From an uncultured Acidobacteriota bacterium (lineage in GTDB: Bacteria > Acidobacteriota > Blastocatellia > RBC074), in NCBI GenBank assembly GCA_902825875.1, contig CADECP010000030.1, positions 1 to 64,000 on the forward strand: a stretch of 64,000 nt of DNA, written 5' to 3'. The notes under the pieces were generated by a model. The model had not been told where the DNA came from. It saw only the letters and a list, made by a program, of their open reading frames with translations, and searched no databases. The translations under genes and the position numbers were made by a program. The first letter of the stretch is position 1. Each line of letters starts with the position of its first letter. Shown here one piece after another: positions 30,621 to 39,953 of this stretch.

Positions 30621-31684
30621 TGACCAATCCGATTACTCAACCTGAAACTGATTGGCCGTTTGTGTCGGTCGTCATGCCAGTTCGCAACGAAGCCGCGCAC
30701 ATTGCCGAATGTCTGGCGGGCGCGCTTGGTCAGGATTATCCGGCGGATCGTTTCGAGGTTTTGGTCGCTGATGGCGATTCGACCGACGCGACGCCGCGAA
30801 TCATCGCCGAACTTCACGCTCAGCATCCGAACTTGCGGCTGATTCCCAACCCGCGACAAATCACGCCGACAGGCTTGAACGCCGCCATCCTTGCCGCTCG
30901 CGGAGAAATCATCGCGCGAATGGACGCTCACACCGAATACGCGCCCGATTATCTGCGCCAATGCGTGATGGTGTTGAAAGAGACCGGCGCGCAAAACGTC
31001 GGCGGCGCAGCGCGCACCAAAGCCACCGGCTACTTACAACAAGCGATCAGCCTCGCCTATCACTCGCCTTTTTCCGCCGGAGGCGCGCGCTTTCACAACG
31101 TCGAATACGAAGGCGAAGTTGACACCGTGACTTATGGTTGCTGGCGCAAACAAACGCTGCTTGATCTGGGATTGTTTGACGAAGAACTGGTTCGCAATCA
31201 GGACGATGAACTGAATCTGCGGTTGACGCGACAAGGCGGCAAAATCTGGCAATCGGCGCGGATTCGTTCGTGGTATCACCCGCGCGCTTCGCTGACGGCG
31301 TTGCTTCGGCAGTATTCGCAATACGGATACTGGAAAGTGCGCGTCATTCAAAAACACAAGATTCCGGCTTCGTGGCGACATCTGGTTCCGGGCGCGTGGT
31401 TGGGCAGTTTGTTTGGGTTGTTGCTGCTAGCTCCGTTCAGTCGTTGGTTTCTCGCGCTTTTACTGCTGCATCTTTTCACCTACCTGCTGGCCAATCTGAC
31501 GGCGACCGTGCTGACTTGCCGCCGAGCAGGCCAGTTTCAATTCCTGCCGATTCTTCCCATCGTGTTCGCGTGTTACCACTTCGGCTACGGCTTCGGTTTT
31601 TTGCATGGACTGATTGATTTCGTGTTGTTTCGACGTGGAGCGCGCGAAAGTTTCAGCACGCTGACACGCGGCAAAACCCGCTAA
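30620..31684 (+). CDS. GT2 membrane-associated glycosyltransferase
   Basis: A 354-residue GT-A enzyme from ATG 30620 (TAATG overlap). SVVMPVRNEAAHIAECLAGA opens the fold, then VADGDSTDAT, the RMDAHTEYAPDYL acceptor-side block and NQDDELNLRLTRQGG (catalytic ED-like pair). Two hydrophobic helices near the C-terminus (about 262-330) anchor it to the membrane, a layout common in succinoglycan-type glycosyltransferases. The longer frame back to 30554 runs inside the acetyltransferase gene and is rejected. It is the last gene of the tightly spaced plus-strand run. Confidence 0.85.
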   Translation: MTNPITQPETDWPFVSVVMPVRNEAAHIAECLAGALGQDYPADRFEVLVADGDSTDATPRIIAELHAQHPNLRLIPNPRQITPTGLNAAILAARGEIIARMDAHTEYAPDYLRQCVMVLKETGAQNVGGAARTKATGYLQQAISLAYHSPFSAGGARFHNVEYEGEVDTVTYGCWRKQTLLDLGLFDEELVRNQDDELNLRLTRQGGKIWQSARIRSWYHPRASLTALLRQYSQYGYWKVRVIQKHKIPASWRHLVPGAWLGSLFGLLLLAPFSRWFLALLLLHLFTYLLANLTATVLTCRRAGQFQFLPILPIVFACYHFGYGFGFLHGLIDFVLFRRGARESFSTLTRGKTR

Positions 31685-32011
31685 TTGTCATTTGCGGCGT
31701 CGCGTATTTGCCGTTCAGGAAAAAAGCGTTGACCGATTTTTTCCCGATGGGCTACACTCCGGCTGTCGGTGAAGCTTTTCTCTCAACGGTTTCACTTCCA
31801 CCCCATTCAATTTGATGCGCATGCCTCGCAGCATCAGTTCCCCTGTATCTTTGGTTTCTTAAGCAGTCGCAGACTATGCTGACGAACGTTTCGGCTTATG
31901 GTCTGATACTTTGCGCGAATCGCCGGGTCTCGCCTGCGTTTCGCGGCTGTAATCTTTTACGGTTCGGAATCTTCCCCAGCGTGTACCATCACGCAAGTCA
32001 TAACAGGTTTT
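31685..32011 (+). other. Intergenic region between the glycan locus and a large secreted protein gene
   Basis: This stretch of 327 bases holds no convincing gene. It contains a promoter-like pair at 31729-31758 and, near its end, a weak AGG ribosome site before the ATG at 32012. Short frames here lack family features. The break in tight spacing marks the end of the polysaccharide operon. Confidence 0.6.
31729..31758 (+). promoter_or_regulatory. Putative sigma70 promoter
   Basis: TTGACC (31729-31734) is followed after 18 bases by TACACT (31753-31758), matching five and four consensus positions. It would drive the 1051-residue protein gene with a leader of about 245 bases. Only sequence similarity supports it. 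Confidence 0.35.
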
Positions 32012-35000
32012 ATGCAATACAGTTTTTCCCATTTCCGCCGACTCTCTGCGATTTCGTATTTGAAAAAGCGTGTGACTCCTCATCTGACCTTGGCTGCGCT
32101 GAACGGCTGGCGAGTTTCGGCATTGACGTTGAGCCTGACGTTAATCATCAGCGCGCTGTACATCTGGCGACCGACAACGGCGCAAATCAACAATAACAAC
32201 ATCAGTCTGACCGGCTCCGTGACCGGTTCGGCAGAGGTGCAATTGAATTGGCGTGTCGTCGGTTCAATTTCGGTGACTTCGTTTCGCGTGATGCGCGCAT
32301 TGTCTACTGCTCCTCAATCGTTTCAATTGCTGACGACGCTTCCCACCAATATCACCAACTACAAAGACACGACGGTTTCACCGGGAACCGCATATCATTA
32401 CGTTATTCGTGGAGTTCTCGCCGGTTCATCGTTGATTACAATTCCATCCAATACGTTGACGCTGACTATTTCTGGGACGCCAACGCCAACTCCAATCACA
32501 ACACCTACTCCAACTCCGACGCCAACACCGGTTGCGACACCAACGCCTTCGCCGACGCCGGTTGCAACGCCACCTTCTGCACCAACCAGCGGAATTTTTG
32601 CCGCGCCGAATGGCAGTTCGCGGAATCCTGGCAGTTTGCAAAGCCCGCTTGATCTGGCAACGGCATTGGCTGGCAACAGCCCTGCGCGTCCCGGCGATAC
32701 CATCTGGCTGCGCGGAGGCGTGTACAGCGTTCCGGGTGCGCCGCTTTCCGGCACCGAAAACTGCGCTTACGCCTGCTTTTTGAATGGCACGTCCGTGTCG
32801 CCGATTACAATTCGCGCTTATCCCGGAGAGCGAGTAACCATTCACGGCGGCATACGAGTCGAAGGTTCGTACACGACCTTCCGCGATTTTGAAATCACCA
32901 ACCCCAACACGGACCGCACGCGCGAACGCCCAAAAGGAATGAACGTGCTTGGCCACCACATCAAGATCATCAATATGGTCATCCACAACAACGGCGACGG
33001 CATAGCATTTTGGGCGCCCGCCGTTGATTCGGAAATTTATGGCACTGTGTTGTATCGCAATGGATGGGAAGGCGAAGCTCGCGGAAACGGACACGGCATT
33101 TATTCGCAAAACCGCGACGGCACAAAACAAATTCTGGATTGCGTCTCGTTCGACAATTACGCAACTGGAATGAAAGGCTTTGCCGAATCAGGTTACGTCA
33201 TCGGCTACAAGTTCGAAGGAAACATCTCTTTCAACAACGGCTCTCCGGCCCGCCCGCGAGATGAGTTCGACCGCCAACCCAACATTTTGGTCGGCGCGGC
33301 TATCAATCCGTCCGACCGGATTGAAATTCTCAACAACTACACTTATCACCCACTGAATTCGCGCGGCGCATCGCTCGGCTTGGGCTACATCGCCAACCCC
33401 AATGGCCGCACAATCGTGCAAGGCAATTATCTGGTCAGCGGAAATGCCGTCACGGCTTATTTGAAATACTGGAAAAATCTGAGCTTTACAGACAACACGG
33501 TCATCGGCAACGACCAGATCATTTCGGTGCATCCTCCGGCCAACACGGTTTGGAACGTTTATCAATGGGACAATAACCGGTATTTTTCCAATGCCCAGAA
33601 TCCCTGGGACACTCCTGGGCGAGTGTACAGTTTCAACAATTGGAAACAGGCCAGTTCGCTGGATCAAAACAGCCAATTCGGCGGCAATCGCCCGACCGGC
33701 GTCAAAGTTTTTGTTCGTCCCAACCGATACGAATCCGGGCGCGCGAACATCGCCGTTTACAACTGGGATTTGCAAAATCAGGTTGCTGTGGACGTGTCTG
33801 GCGTTTTGCAACCTGGCGCACGCTACGAAATTCGCAATCCGCAGAATTTTTACGGCGCTCCGATTTTGTCCGGCACTTACAACGGTCAGCCGTTGAATCT
33901 GCCAATGACCAGTTCGACGACCAGCCCCGAATTCAATGCCTTTGTGCTGATAACGACAGGCACTGGTTCTGCCCCGCCAGCAAATCCGACTCCGACTCCG
34001 ACTCCGACTCCTACCCCGACTCCTACGCCCAAACCAAGCCCCACTCCGACTCCGACTCCGACACCAACTCCAACCCCGACTCCAACTCCGACACCAACTC
34101 CGCCGCCAAATTCAGCGACGGATATTCCACTCGAAGACGAAGAAAGGCGCTTGCTGGAGTTAATCAATCAATACCGGCTTCAACGTGGCCGCAGCCCGCT
34201 TGGCGCAAGCATCAGTTTGACCAAAGCCAGCGACTTTCTGGCGCAGGAAATGGCAACGGCCAATTACACAGACACCATTGATCTGGCTGGACGCGGCCCG
34301 GCGGAGCGCGCGTACGACTTCGGCTTTGAAGGCGGAGCAGCGCCGATTCCCGAAGACGCGCTGGTTTCCGATGTCAGCAACTCGGCTCAGGGAGTGTTCA
34401 CGGTTTGGCGTTCTTCGACCATCGGAAAAACCCTGTTGCTAACGCCGGAGTGGAAAGTCGCCGGAGTGGGGCGAGCTTTCAACGCGGCAACCAATCGCTG
34501 GCATTGGAACGTAACCTTCGCCGCTTATTGGGACGCGACGATTCGGCTGGCGGGAGAAGATCAGGAAGGCAGAATTGACGGCAACGAATTGATTCGAACT
34601 CGACCGCCATCAAACGCCTTGCTGGAAAATCACAGCTTCAGCGGATACGGCGACGACGGATTTCCTTACAGTTCGGTTCATTGCGATGTGGATGTGACTC
34701 CGCGCGTTTGTTGGCGAGACCCGCCGCCGCAAACCAACTCAAGATTGGCGGAAACTTCGACGGCGGAAAACTTCGTCGGCCTATGGAAAGTGATGTACAC
34801 AATCAATTCGATTGGCGTTGTTCACGCCGATTACGAAGGCTGGGATCGCACGGGTTATGCGATGGAACTGCAGATCAATCCCGGCGGAACCTGGACTATG
34901 CGCGGGTACAGAAGCGGCACGGGCGCGCCATCGGTGGAATCCGGAACCTGGAATCTGACTCACATCGCCAACCGTAACGAAGAAGTCATCAATTTCATCC

Positions 35001-35167
35001 GCGCCGGTTCACTGCTGCGAGCCACCATTCGTGCTCACGTCGTAGCGGGTCAATTGACGCTTTTCGCCATTGACGGTGGCGGTTCGATGAAAAATTTCCT
35101 TCGTGGAGTAACCGGCGACGACAACAACCGTGACGATCCGCAAGTGATCTTCGTGCCGAAGCAGTGA
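32012..35167 (+). CDS. Large secreted multidomain protein: FnIII-like, beta-helix, CAP domain
   Basis: A 1051-residue exported protein. An N-terminal hydrophobic segment (about 32-54) ends near TAQINN. Next come a fibronectin III-like domain (about 58-150), a Pro-Thr linker, and a right-handed beta-helix region (about 195-640) opening [13 protein letters not shown] and [18 protein letters not shown], as in pectate lyase-like and DUF1565 proteins. A second long Pro-Thr linker (about 658-700) leads to a CAP/SCP-like domain (about 708-850, [17 protein letters not shown], then [10 protein letters not shown]) and a unique beta-rich C-terminal region of about 170 residues. The helix is likely to bind or cleave polysaccharide, which would fit its place behind the glycan locus. 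Catalytic residues are not evident. Confidence 0.75.
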   Translation: MQYSFSHFRRLSAISYLKKRVTPHLTLAALNGWRVSALTLSLTLIISALYIWRPTTAQINNNNISLTGSVTGSAEVQLNWRVVGSISVTSFRVMRALSTAPQSFQLLTTLPTNITNYKDTTVSPGTAYHYVIRGVLAGSSLITIPSNTLTLTISGTPTPTPITTPTPTPTPTPVATPTPSPTPVATPPSAPTSGIFAAPNGSSRNPGSLQSPLDLATALAGNSPARPGDTIWLRGGVYSVPGAPLSGTENCAYACFLNGTSVSPITIRAYPGERVTIHGGIRVEGSYTTFRDFEITNPNTDRTRERPKGMNVLGHHIKIINMVIHNNGDGIAFWAPAVDSEIYGTVLYRNGWEGEARGNGHGIYSQNRDGTKQILDCVSFDNYATGMKGFAESGYVIGYKFEGNISFNNGSPARPRDEFDRQPNILVGAAINPSDRIEILNNYTYHPLNSRGASLGLGYIANPNGRTIVQGNYLVSGNAVTAYLKYWKNLSFTDNTVIGNDQIISVHPPANTVWNVYQWDNNRYFSNAQNPWDTPGRVYSFNNWKQASSLDQNSQFGGNRPTGVKVFVRPNRYESGRANIAVYNWDLQNQVAVDVSGVLQPGARYEIRNPQNFYGAPILSGTYNGQPLNLPMTSSTTSPEFNAFVLITTGTGSAPPANPTPTPTPTPTPTPTPKPSPTPTPTPTPTPTPTPTPTPTPPPNSATDIPLEDEERRLLELINQYRLQRGRSPLGASISLTKASDFLAQEMATANYTDTIDLAGRGPAERAYDFGFEGGAAPIPEDALVSDVSNSAQGVFTVWRSSTIGKTLLLTPEWKVAGVGRAFNAATNRWHWNVTFAAYWDATIRLAGEDQEGRIDGNELIRTRPPSNALLENHSFSGYGDDGFPYSSVHCDVDVTPRVCWRDPPPQTNSRLAETSTAENFVGLWKVMYTINSIGVVHADYEGWDRTGYAMELQINPGGTWTMRGYRSGTGAPSVESGTWNLTHIANRNEEVINFIRAGSLLRATIRAHVVAGQLTLFAIDGGGSMKNFLRGVTGDDNNRDDPQVIFVPKQ
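33986..34104 (+). repeat. Hexanucleotide tract encoding a Pro-Thr linker
   Basis: Tandem CCGACT/CCAACT units encode alternating Pro and Thr with a few Lys/Ser breaks. A shorter, more degenerate stretch of the same kind lies at about 32476-32580. Slippage in 6-base steps would change the linker length without a frameshift. Confidence 0.85.
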
Positions 35168-35371
35168 GGGCGGGAGAGATAGAGCGACGGAGAGACAAGG
35201 GGACGGAGAGAAATAGAGGGAAGGAGAGAGATAGGGAGTGAGAATGCTTTCAACAGCCCTCAATCTCTCTTTCCCGCCTTCCCTCTATCCCTCATTCCCG
35301 CCATCCCTCCTTCTCTCTTTCCCGCCATCACGCCTTCCCTCATTCCCGCCTTCTCTCATTCCCTCTTTCCT
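35168..35371. repeat. Octamer-period array with purine arm and pyrimidine arm
   Basis: Directly after the stop codon at 35167, 35168-35240 is purine-rich on the plus strand (GGAGAGA, GGACGGAGAG units). From 35264 to about 35371 it is pyrimidine-rich with a clear 8-base period (TCCCTCAT, TCCCGCCA, TCTCTCTT). The two arms are roughly inverted, so the gap can fold into a long imperfect hairpin between convergent genes. The right arm runs into the 3' end of the beta-lactamase-fold gene and supplies its last few codons. Confidence 0.8.
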
Positions 35372-36624
35372 TCAATCATTGCCGCAGCAGCCATTGTCAT
35401 AAAGGCATTGAACTCATCCGCCAGATCGCCGTCGCTGCTTAATCGTTGCAGCAAAATCACACCAACCAATTCTTTTTTCGGATCAACCCAGCCGTAGGTT
35501 TTCCACAATCCGCCGTGTCCATAAGTTCCGATTGAATTCAGCCGAAAGGTTCCTTCGGTGTTGCGAACGACCGCCCAGCCCAGTCCAAATCCGATGCCTG
35601 GCGAAAATCCAGCTTTCAACTCATCCGTGTGATTGGCCGTCATCAACTCAACGGACAACTTCGACAAGATGCGTTTGCCGTCGAACGCGCCGCCGAGCAT
35701 CATCTGGTAAAAACGAAACAGATCAGGCGCAGTGGAATACAGCCCGGCTTCAGGGGCGGGGTATTTCGCTTCGGCGCGAAACAAATCCACGTCAGCTTTG
35801 ACCAGCTTGTCATTGTCCATCCGGTAAATCGTCGCAATGCGTTCGCGTTTGCTTTCGGGAACGAAAAAATGGCTGTCGTGCATGCCCAGCGGTTTGAACA
35901 ATCGTTCTTCCAAAAACTGCTCGTAGCTTTTGCCGGAAACCAATTCAATGATGCGCCCCAGCGTGGCAATGCCCATGTTGCTGTAGCTCCATTTCGTGCC
36001 CGGCTCAAAATCCAGAAAGCGAGTTGGGAACGCTTCGACCGCTTCGGCCAAAGTGCGGTCGCGTTTGCTGAACAGTTCAGCAAAACCTTCGGGATAACCG
36101 CCGCTCATTCCTGAAGTGTGAGTCATCAAATCGCGGATGGTGATTTTGCGCGAGGGCTTGCGAATTTCTTCAATGTCGCCGTCGCCTTTTTCCCGAACTT
36201 GAAGTTTGGCAAAACCGGGAAGAAATTTTTCGACCGGGTCGCTGATCGCCAGCAATCCATCTTCGGCCAACATCATCACACCAACACAAGTGATCGGCTT
36301 CGTCATCGAAGCGATTTGAAAAATCGTGTCTTGCGTCATCGGCTTTTGGCTTTCCAAATCCTGCACGCCGAACGCCAACGATTGAACCGGTTTGCCGCGA
36401 TGCGCCAGCAACGTGACGATGCCTGCCGCGCGCCCTCGATCCACAAACGACTTCATCCGCTCCGAAAGCCTGGCCAGTCGCTCTGCGTCAAAAAACGGCG
36501 AAGGTTTTTCCGAAGCGGTCTTAACCGCCACCGGTTTCGGCGGACGTTTTTTGCGCTGCGGAGTCGCCGTAACGCTGCTCGTCAACAACACAATCACCAG
36601 ACTGAATGCAAAAGCTCGTTTCAT
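35356..36624 (-). CDS. Serine beta-lactamase-fold hydrolase (class C/esterase-like), secreted
   Basis: A 422-residue protein with a signal peptide (MKRAFAFSLVIVLLTSSVTA) and a Lys/Pro-rich linker, then the penicillin-binding-like fold. The nucleophile motif SMTK is at residues 106-109, the Tyr motif YSN at 214-216, and a GHGGL block stands in for the KTG element. Members of this group include esterases and D-amino-acid peptidases; true beta-lactamase activity is not implied. ATG at 36624 is chosen because it overlaps the ThuA stop (ATGA) and begins the signal peptide; the frame is open further upstream inside the ThuA gene. The C-terminus EGKRE derives from the adjoining repeat. Confidence 0.85.
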   Translation of the reverse strand: MKRAFAFSLVIVLLTSSVTATPQRKKRPPKPVAVKTASEKPSPFFDAERLARLSERMKSFVDRGRAAGIVTLLAHRGKPVQSLAFGVQDLESQKPMTQDTIFQIASMTKPITCVGVMMLAEDGLLAISDPVEKFLPGFAKLQVREKGDGDIEEIRKPSRKITIRDLMTHTSGMSGGYPEGFAELFSKRDRTLAEAVEAFPTRFLDFEPGTKWSYSNMGIATLGRIIELVSGKSYEQFLEERLFKPLGMHDSHFFVPESKRERIATIYRMDNDKLVKADVDLFRAEAKYPAPEAGLYSTAPDLFRFYQMMLGGAFDGKRILSKLSVELMTANHTDELKAGFSPGIGFGLGWAVVRNTEGTFRLNSIGTYGHGGLWKTYGWVDPKKELVGVILLQRLSSDGDLADEFNAFMTMAAAAMIEGKRE

Positions 36625-37484
36625 TTCGTCGCTCTGATGCCGTGGTATTTCACGTCCACGTTGAATTTCCCTGCCCACTTTTTCGGCACGGGCTTGCCCA
36701 CCGCCCAATGAATCCCGTTGATGACCAGCCGTTGGAACGATTCCACCTGGAAATCTTCGGGATGGCCAAGCGTCGTGACAAACACCTTCGCGTTGGCCTT
36801 GTTTCGCCAAGTCCACGCGACAAGATTTTCCACCGCATCTTTGCGCTCCGAATCCACCGCACGTCCCATCAACAATTGTTTGGCATCAGCGGGCGGAAAA
36901 TTTGGCAGCACGTGATACAGCCACGACCGCACGTGAAAGCTGGGATCAACACCAGTCAAAATGGGATGGCTTTCCGCTCCTGCCACGATGCGAACGTCGG
37001 CGCTGGATTTGTGTCCGTAATGGTAATGACCGTTTCCCCAGCCCGGCGGAGCGCCCAGATATGCCGGAGCAAAGCTGTTCCAGATTTCCATCGGATGGCC
37101 TTTGGGATAGTTGAAGGAATGCGTCGTCGTTCGGAACGCGACGACCGGCTTGCCGGAATTCAGATATTTGCGAATGTGTTCGATTTGCTCAGCGGGCAAC
37201 CGTCGCCAGCGAAGAAAGAACACCGCCACGTCCGCATTGGCCAGAGCTTCCAGGCCGGGAATGTTTTCTTCGGCGTTTTCATCGGGAAACGATTTCAACA
37301 CAGTCGCCTGCATGCCGTAATGCTTTTCCAGTTCGGCAGCGAGGATCGGAAAGGTGCTTTCCGATCCGTACTCGTGATCTCCGCTGACAAACACAACGTG
37401 CGGACGCTTCGGAGCCGCCGCCCCTCCCCACGACAACGCAACCGCCGCGCTTACCACACAGACAACTGCCAACAGCTTTTTCAT
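36621..37484 (-). CDS. Secreted ThuA-like protein
   Basis: A 287-residue protein with an N-terminal signal peptide (MKKLLAVVCVVSAAVALSWG) and a ThuA (trehalose-utilisation type, class I glutamine amidotransferase-like) domain: HVVFVSGDHEYGSESTFP, ADVAVFFLRWRRLP, KPVVAFRTTTHSF and the closing WTWRNKANAKVFVTTLGHP with HWAVGKP. ThuA proteins are widespread in sugar-catabolic loci, but most are not biochemically defined. Start ATG 37484 follows AAGGAGCGTGAAGCG; the ribosome site overlaps the IetS stop codon, 13 bases away. It is coupled to the downstream hydrolase gene. Confidence 0.8.
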   Translation of the reverse strand: MKKLLAVVCVVSAAVALSWGGAAAPKRPHVVFVSGDHEYGSESTFPILAAELEKHYGMQATVLKSFPDENAEENIPGLEALANADVAVFFLRWRRLPAEQIEHIRKYLNSGKPVVAFRTTTHSFNYPKGHPMEIWNSFAPAYLGAPPGWGNGHYHYGHKSSADVRIVAGAESHPILTGVDPSFHVRSWLYHVLPNFPPADAKQLLMGRAVDSERKDAVENLVAWTWRNKANAKVFVTTLGHPEDFQVESFQRLVINGIHWAVGKPVPKKWAGKFNVDVKYHGIRATK

Positions 37485-37497
37485 CGCTTCACGCTCC

Positions 37498-39927
37498 TTA
37501 CGCCTTAACACGGACTCTCTGACTTATCTGCGTTTGCTGACTCACACGCTCGTAGATGTTAACTTCAGAATTTTCATGCAGAAGCGAAACCACGACAGCG
37601 AATCGCTGGTTGGTAGTTTCCGCAAGAGCCCACTTCCGTTGGCAAATCACAGCTAGATAAAGCGGGTTGCCGTCATAACGCCAACTCGCCTTTGAAACGC
37701 GGAGAAGGCCTTTTTGAAGTGTGCCGCACTTCCTCAAATTCTTCCCTGGCTTAAGATCAATCTCATTCGATTTGAGGTGTTTCAATGCGGGAATGTCAGA
37801 ATCTTCCCAGTTTTCTTTTTCTTCTATGTCCCACTTTCGTAGCGCATCGGCAATATCTTCTGGGGAAATATTACGAAAGAGGGCAAATTCCATCGTAACG
37901 CCGAGATAACTGTCTCCTCGTGTATGACGAGTCGGAGGATCGAAAGCCAATGTCACACAGATGTAGCCACTTCCTTTAGCAGTCAAAAACTCTTCTGGTA
38001 ATGATGGTAAGGTAAAAATCTGAAACGAATCCAAGTCTATCAATCCATCTGTCATCAGGAGAGTCTCGTTTGTATCCGACCAACGCGCTCGTGTGAAGTC
38101 CGGCTGCCCGTAACCATATACTCGCAACAAGTTTTTCTCCCAACTTTCCTTTTCAGAAAAGACAGGCGGACGGTTAGTTGGCAATCTGGCTGAGTCAACA
38201 ATCAACGCTCGAATCAAATTCGACGAAGCAGTGGGAAACTCCCGAAAAAGCCGAGCTGCTAAATTGGCAACACGCGGCGCGGCAAAGCTGGTTCCGGCAA
38301 CAGTGCGAAACAGCCTGCCATCTGGCGGCGCAAAGTTTTTCGCCGTTGTCGGCACTCCGGCATAGTCTGACGAGTTAGTACGGATACTCCCCCGCTCAAA
38401 CCTCAAATCGCCTGCGTAGTCCACTACTTCCGGTTTGATGGCTCCATCTACTCCAAGTCCGATTCGAGTAAATGGCGATGGCCAGCCCTTTTCACCAGCG
38501 ACTAGTCGTTCAATACCTTGTTCGTGAAATTGATGCCTGTCCCTGCCGGGACCGTAAGACAGTCCACCAACCGTAATGGCGAGGGCAGCGGTGGCAGGGC
38601 TAATGACGCGCGCTTCATCGGAATCGAGCAGATAAGCTGGGTATTCACCTAGAATATCTTCGTCTTCCAACTCCGATGGGAAGAAATTTCCGGCAGAGAT
38701 CACAAACACAATCTCTCGGTCACGATGCTTATAGGCGAGTTCATCAATCGCCGCCGCCAGCCGAAATTGATAGCTCCCATCTGTGTAAACCAGCTTTTGA
38801 TCTCCAAGTGAGATGTTGATGACCTTGACTGTAGGGTAGTTCTCCAAGAAGTAGTTGATCGCTGTCTCCAGTTGATGTTCCAACAACTCACCTTCGTCGT
38901 ACTCATTGTTGTTGTCGGTGACGCGCGCTGAAAATAATTGCGCAGACGGGCTGAAGTTTCTGGTGGCAATGCACTCGCCGATGTCGTGATAAATAGCAAT
39001 ACCGCCAACCGCTGTTCCGTGTCCTCCGGTTTTCTCATCTCCGTCTGCTGCGCTCTCTGATATGCGCTCACGTAAGCGATCCGGGAAAACCTGAGCATCT
39101 CCCAACGCGGGGCCAATCAACGGATGCTGTTGCATTACACCGCTATCCAAGATCAATACACCAATCAAATCGTCCGGTACGTTCGCTTCAATCGTGAGTT
39201 GTGAAACGTCGAGTTTTGCCATTTCAAGCATCTCGAAGCTGGGGCTTGGTCGGCGCTCGATTTCTTTGACGTAATCAATGCCAAGCAGTGTAGGCAGCAC
39301 ACTGGCAGTGACCTTTGCTCGCAACAAACAAAGGTTTTCCCCAATCCACCAATCTGTGACAGCCAGCATCTGTTGTTTTAGGAAGTTTTCAATTTCATTG
39401 ACCCGTTGCTTAGATTCCTGGCGGTTGCCGCTGTGCCAAAGCTCGATGTCGAGCGCCACAATCTCGTCATCCAACAGGGGTTCATCTCTCAGCCTTGTGC
39501 CAATCCTATCTTCCGGAGCGATTTCTGTTATGCCTTCTATCACTGCTAACCCTGAGTACTGCTCCGCGCGTGCATACGCGCCCAAGCGCCGACGCAATTC
39601 TTTCAACGAATCTTCATTGGGGAATACCACAATTACGCGTTTGGCGTCTTTCGCCAGCATTCGCAATCCCATTCGCCCAAGTTCCTCTTCGTCGAGATAG
39701 CCTTGATGGTGAAGTTGAAGCTTAAAGATAAGCTTTGGATTGATACCTTGAGGTGCAGTTTTCTTTCTTACTTGTAAGCGATTGGCAATCTGTTCGGCTT
39801 GTGCGAGCAACGTCTGTCCATGCCCTTTGCGATCACCTCTGGCAGGAATTTTCCCGCCACTCTGTTTGCGTTTAGGCAACGCTTGTTGCCACTGAGGCAA
39901 TTCCAAATGCTCAAGATTTCTGGCCAT
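37498..39927 (-). CDS. ietS: IetS-like subtilisin-family protease of an antiphage pair
   Basis: An 809-residue cytoplasmic S8 serine protease without a signal peptide. The catalytic triad is visible: Asp261 in GVLILDSGV, His303 in GGHGTAVGG and Ser547 in GTSFAAPRV, with the oxyanion Asn414 in SAGN. A 235-residue N-terminal extension and a C-terminal beta-rich region (about 610-809) flank the protease. An S8 protease encoded just after a AAA+ ATPase of about 350 residues is the architecture of the IetAS defence system described among predicted antiviral systems by Gao and colleagues (2020). Family and partner are recognised from layout; activity here is inferred. The stop lies 13 bases before the ThuA start. 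Codon use looks more AT-rich than in its neighbours. Confidence 0.8.
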   Translation of the reverse strand: MARNLEHLELPQWQQALPKRKQSGGKIPARGDRKGHGQTLLAQAEQIANRLQVRKKTAPQGINPKLIFKLQLHHQGYLDEEELGRMGLRMLAKDAKRVIVVFPNEDSLKELRRRLGAYARAEQYSGLAVIEGITEIAPEDRIGTRLRDEPLLDDEIVALDIELWHSGNRQESKQRVNEIENFLKQQMLAVTDWWIGENLCLLRAKVTASVLPTLLGIDYVKEIERRPSPSFEMLEMAKLDVSQLTIEANVPDDLIGVLILDSGVMQQHPLIGPALGDAQVFPDRLRERISESAADGDEKTGGHGTAVGGIAIYHDIGECIATRNFSPSAQLFSARVTDNNNEYDEGELLEHQLETAINYFLENYPTVKVINISLGDQKLVYTDGSYQFRLAAAIDELAYKHRDREIVFVISAGNFFPSELEDEDILGEYPAYLLDSDEARVISPATAALAITVGGLSYGPGRDRHQFHEQGIERLVAGEKGWPSPFTRIGLGVDGAIKPEVVDYAGDLRFERGSIRTNSSDYAGVPTTAKNFAPPDGRLFRTVAGTSFAAPRVANLAARLFREFPTASSNLIRALIVDSARLPTNRPPVFSEKESWEKNLLRVYGYGQPDFTRARWSDTNETLLMTDGLIDLDSFQIFTLPSLPEEFLTAKGSGYICVTLAFDPPTRHTRGDSYLGVTMEFALFRNISPEDIADALRKWDIEEKENWEDSDIPALKHLKSNEIDLKPGKNLRKCGTLQKGLLRVSKASWRYDGNPLYLAVICQRKWALAETTNQRFAVVVSLLHENSEVNIYERVSQQTQISQRVRVKA

Positions 39928-39953
39928 AGGCTGAGTCCCCTGTTATTCATTAC

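Noticed and set aside
33886-34167. Minus-strand frame rich in Gly-Val repeats
   Set aside because: It is the antisense reading of the Pro-Thr hexanucleotide tract.
36625-36816. Upstream extension of the beta-lactamase-fold protein
   Set aside because: It lies inside the ThuA coding sequence and would bury the signal peptide.
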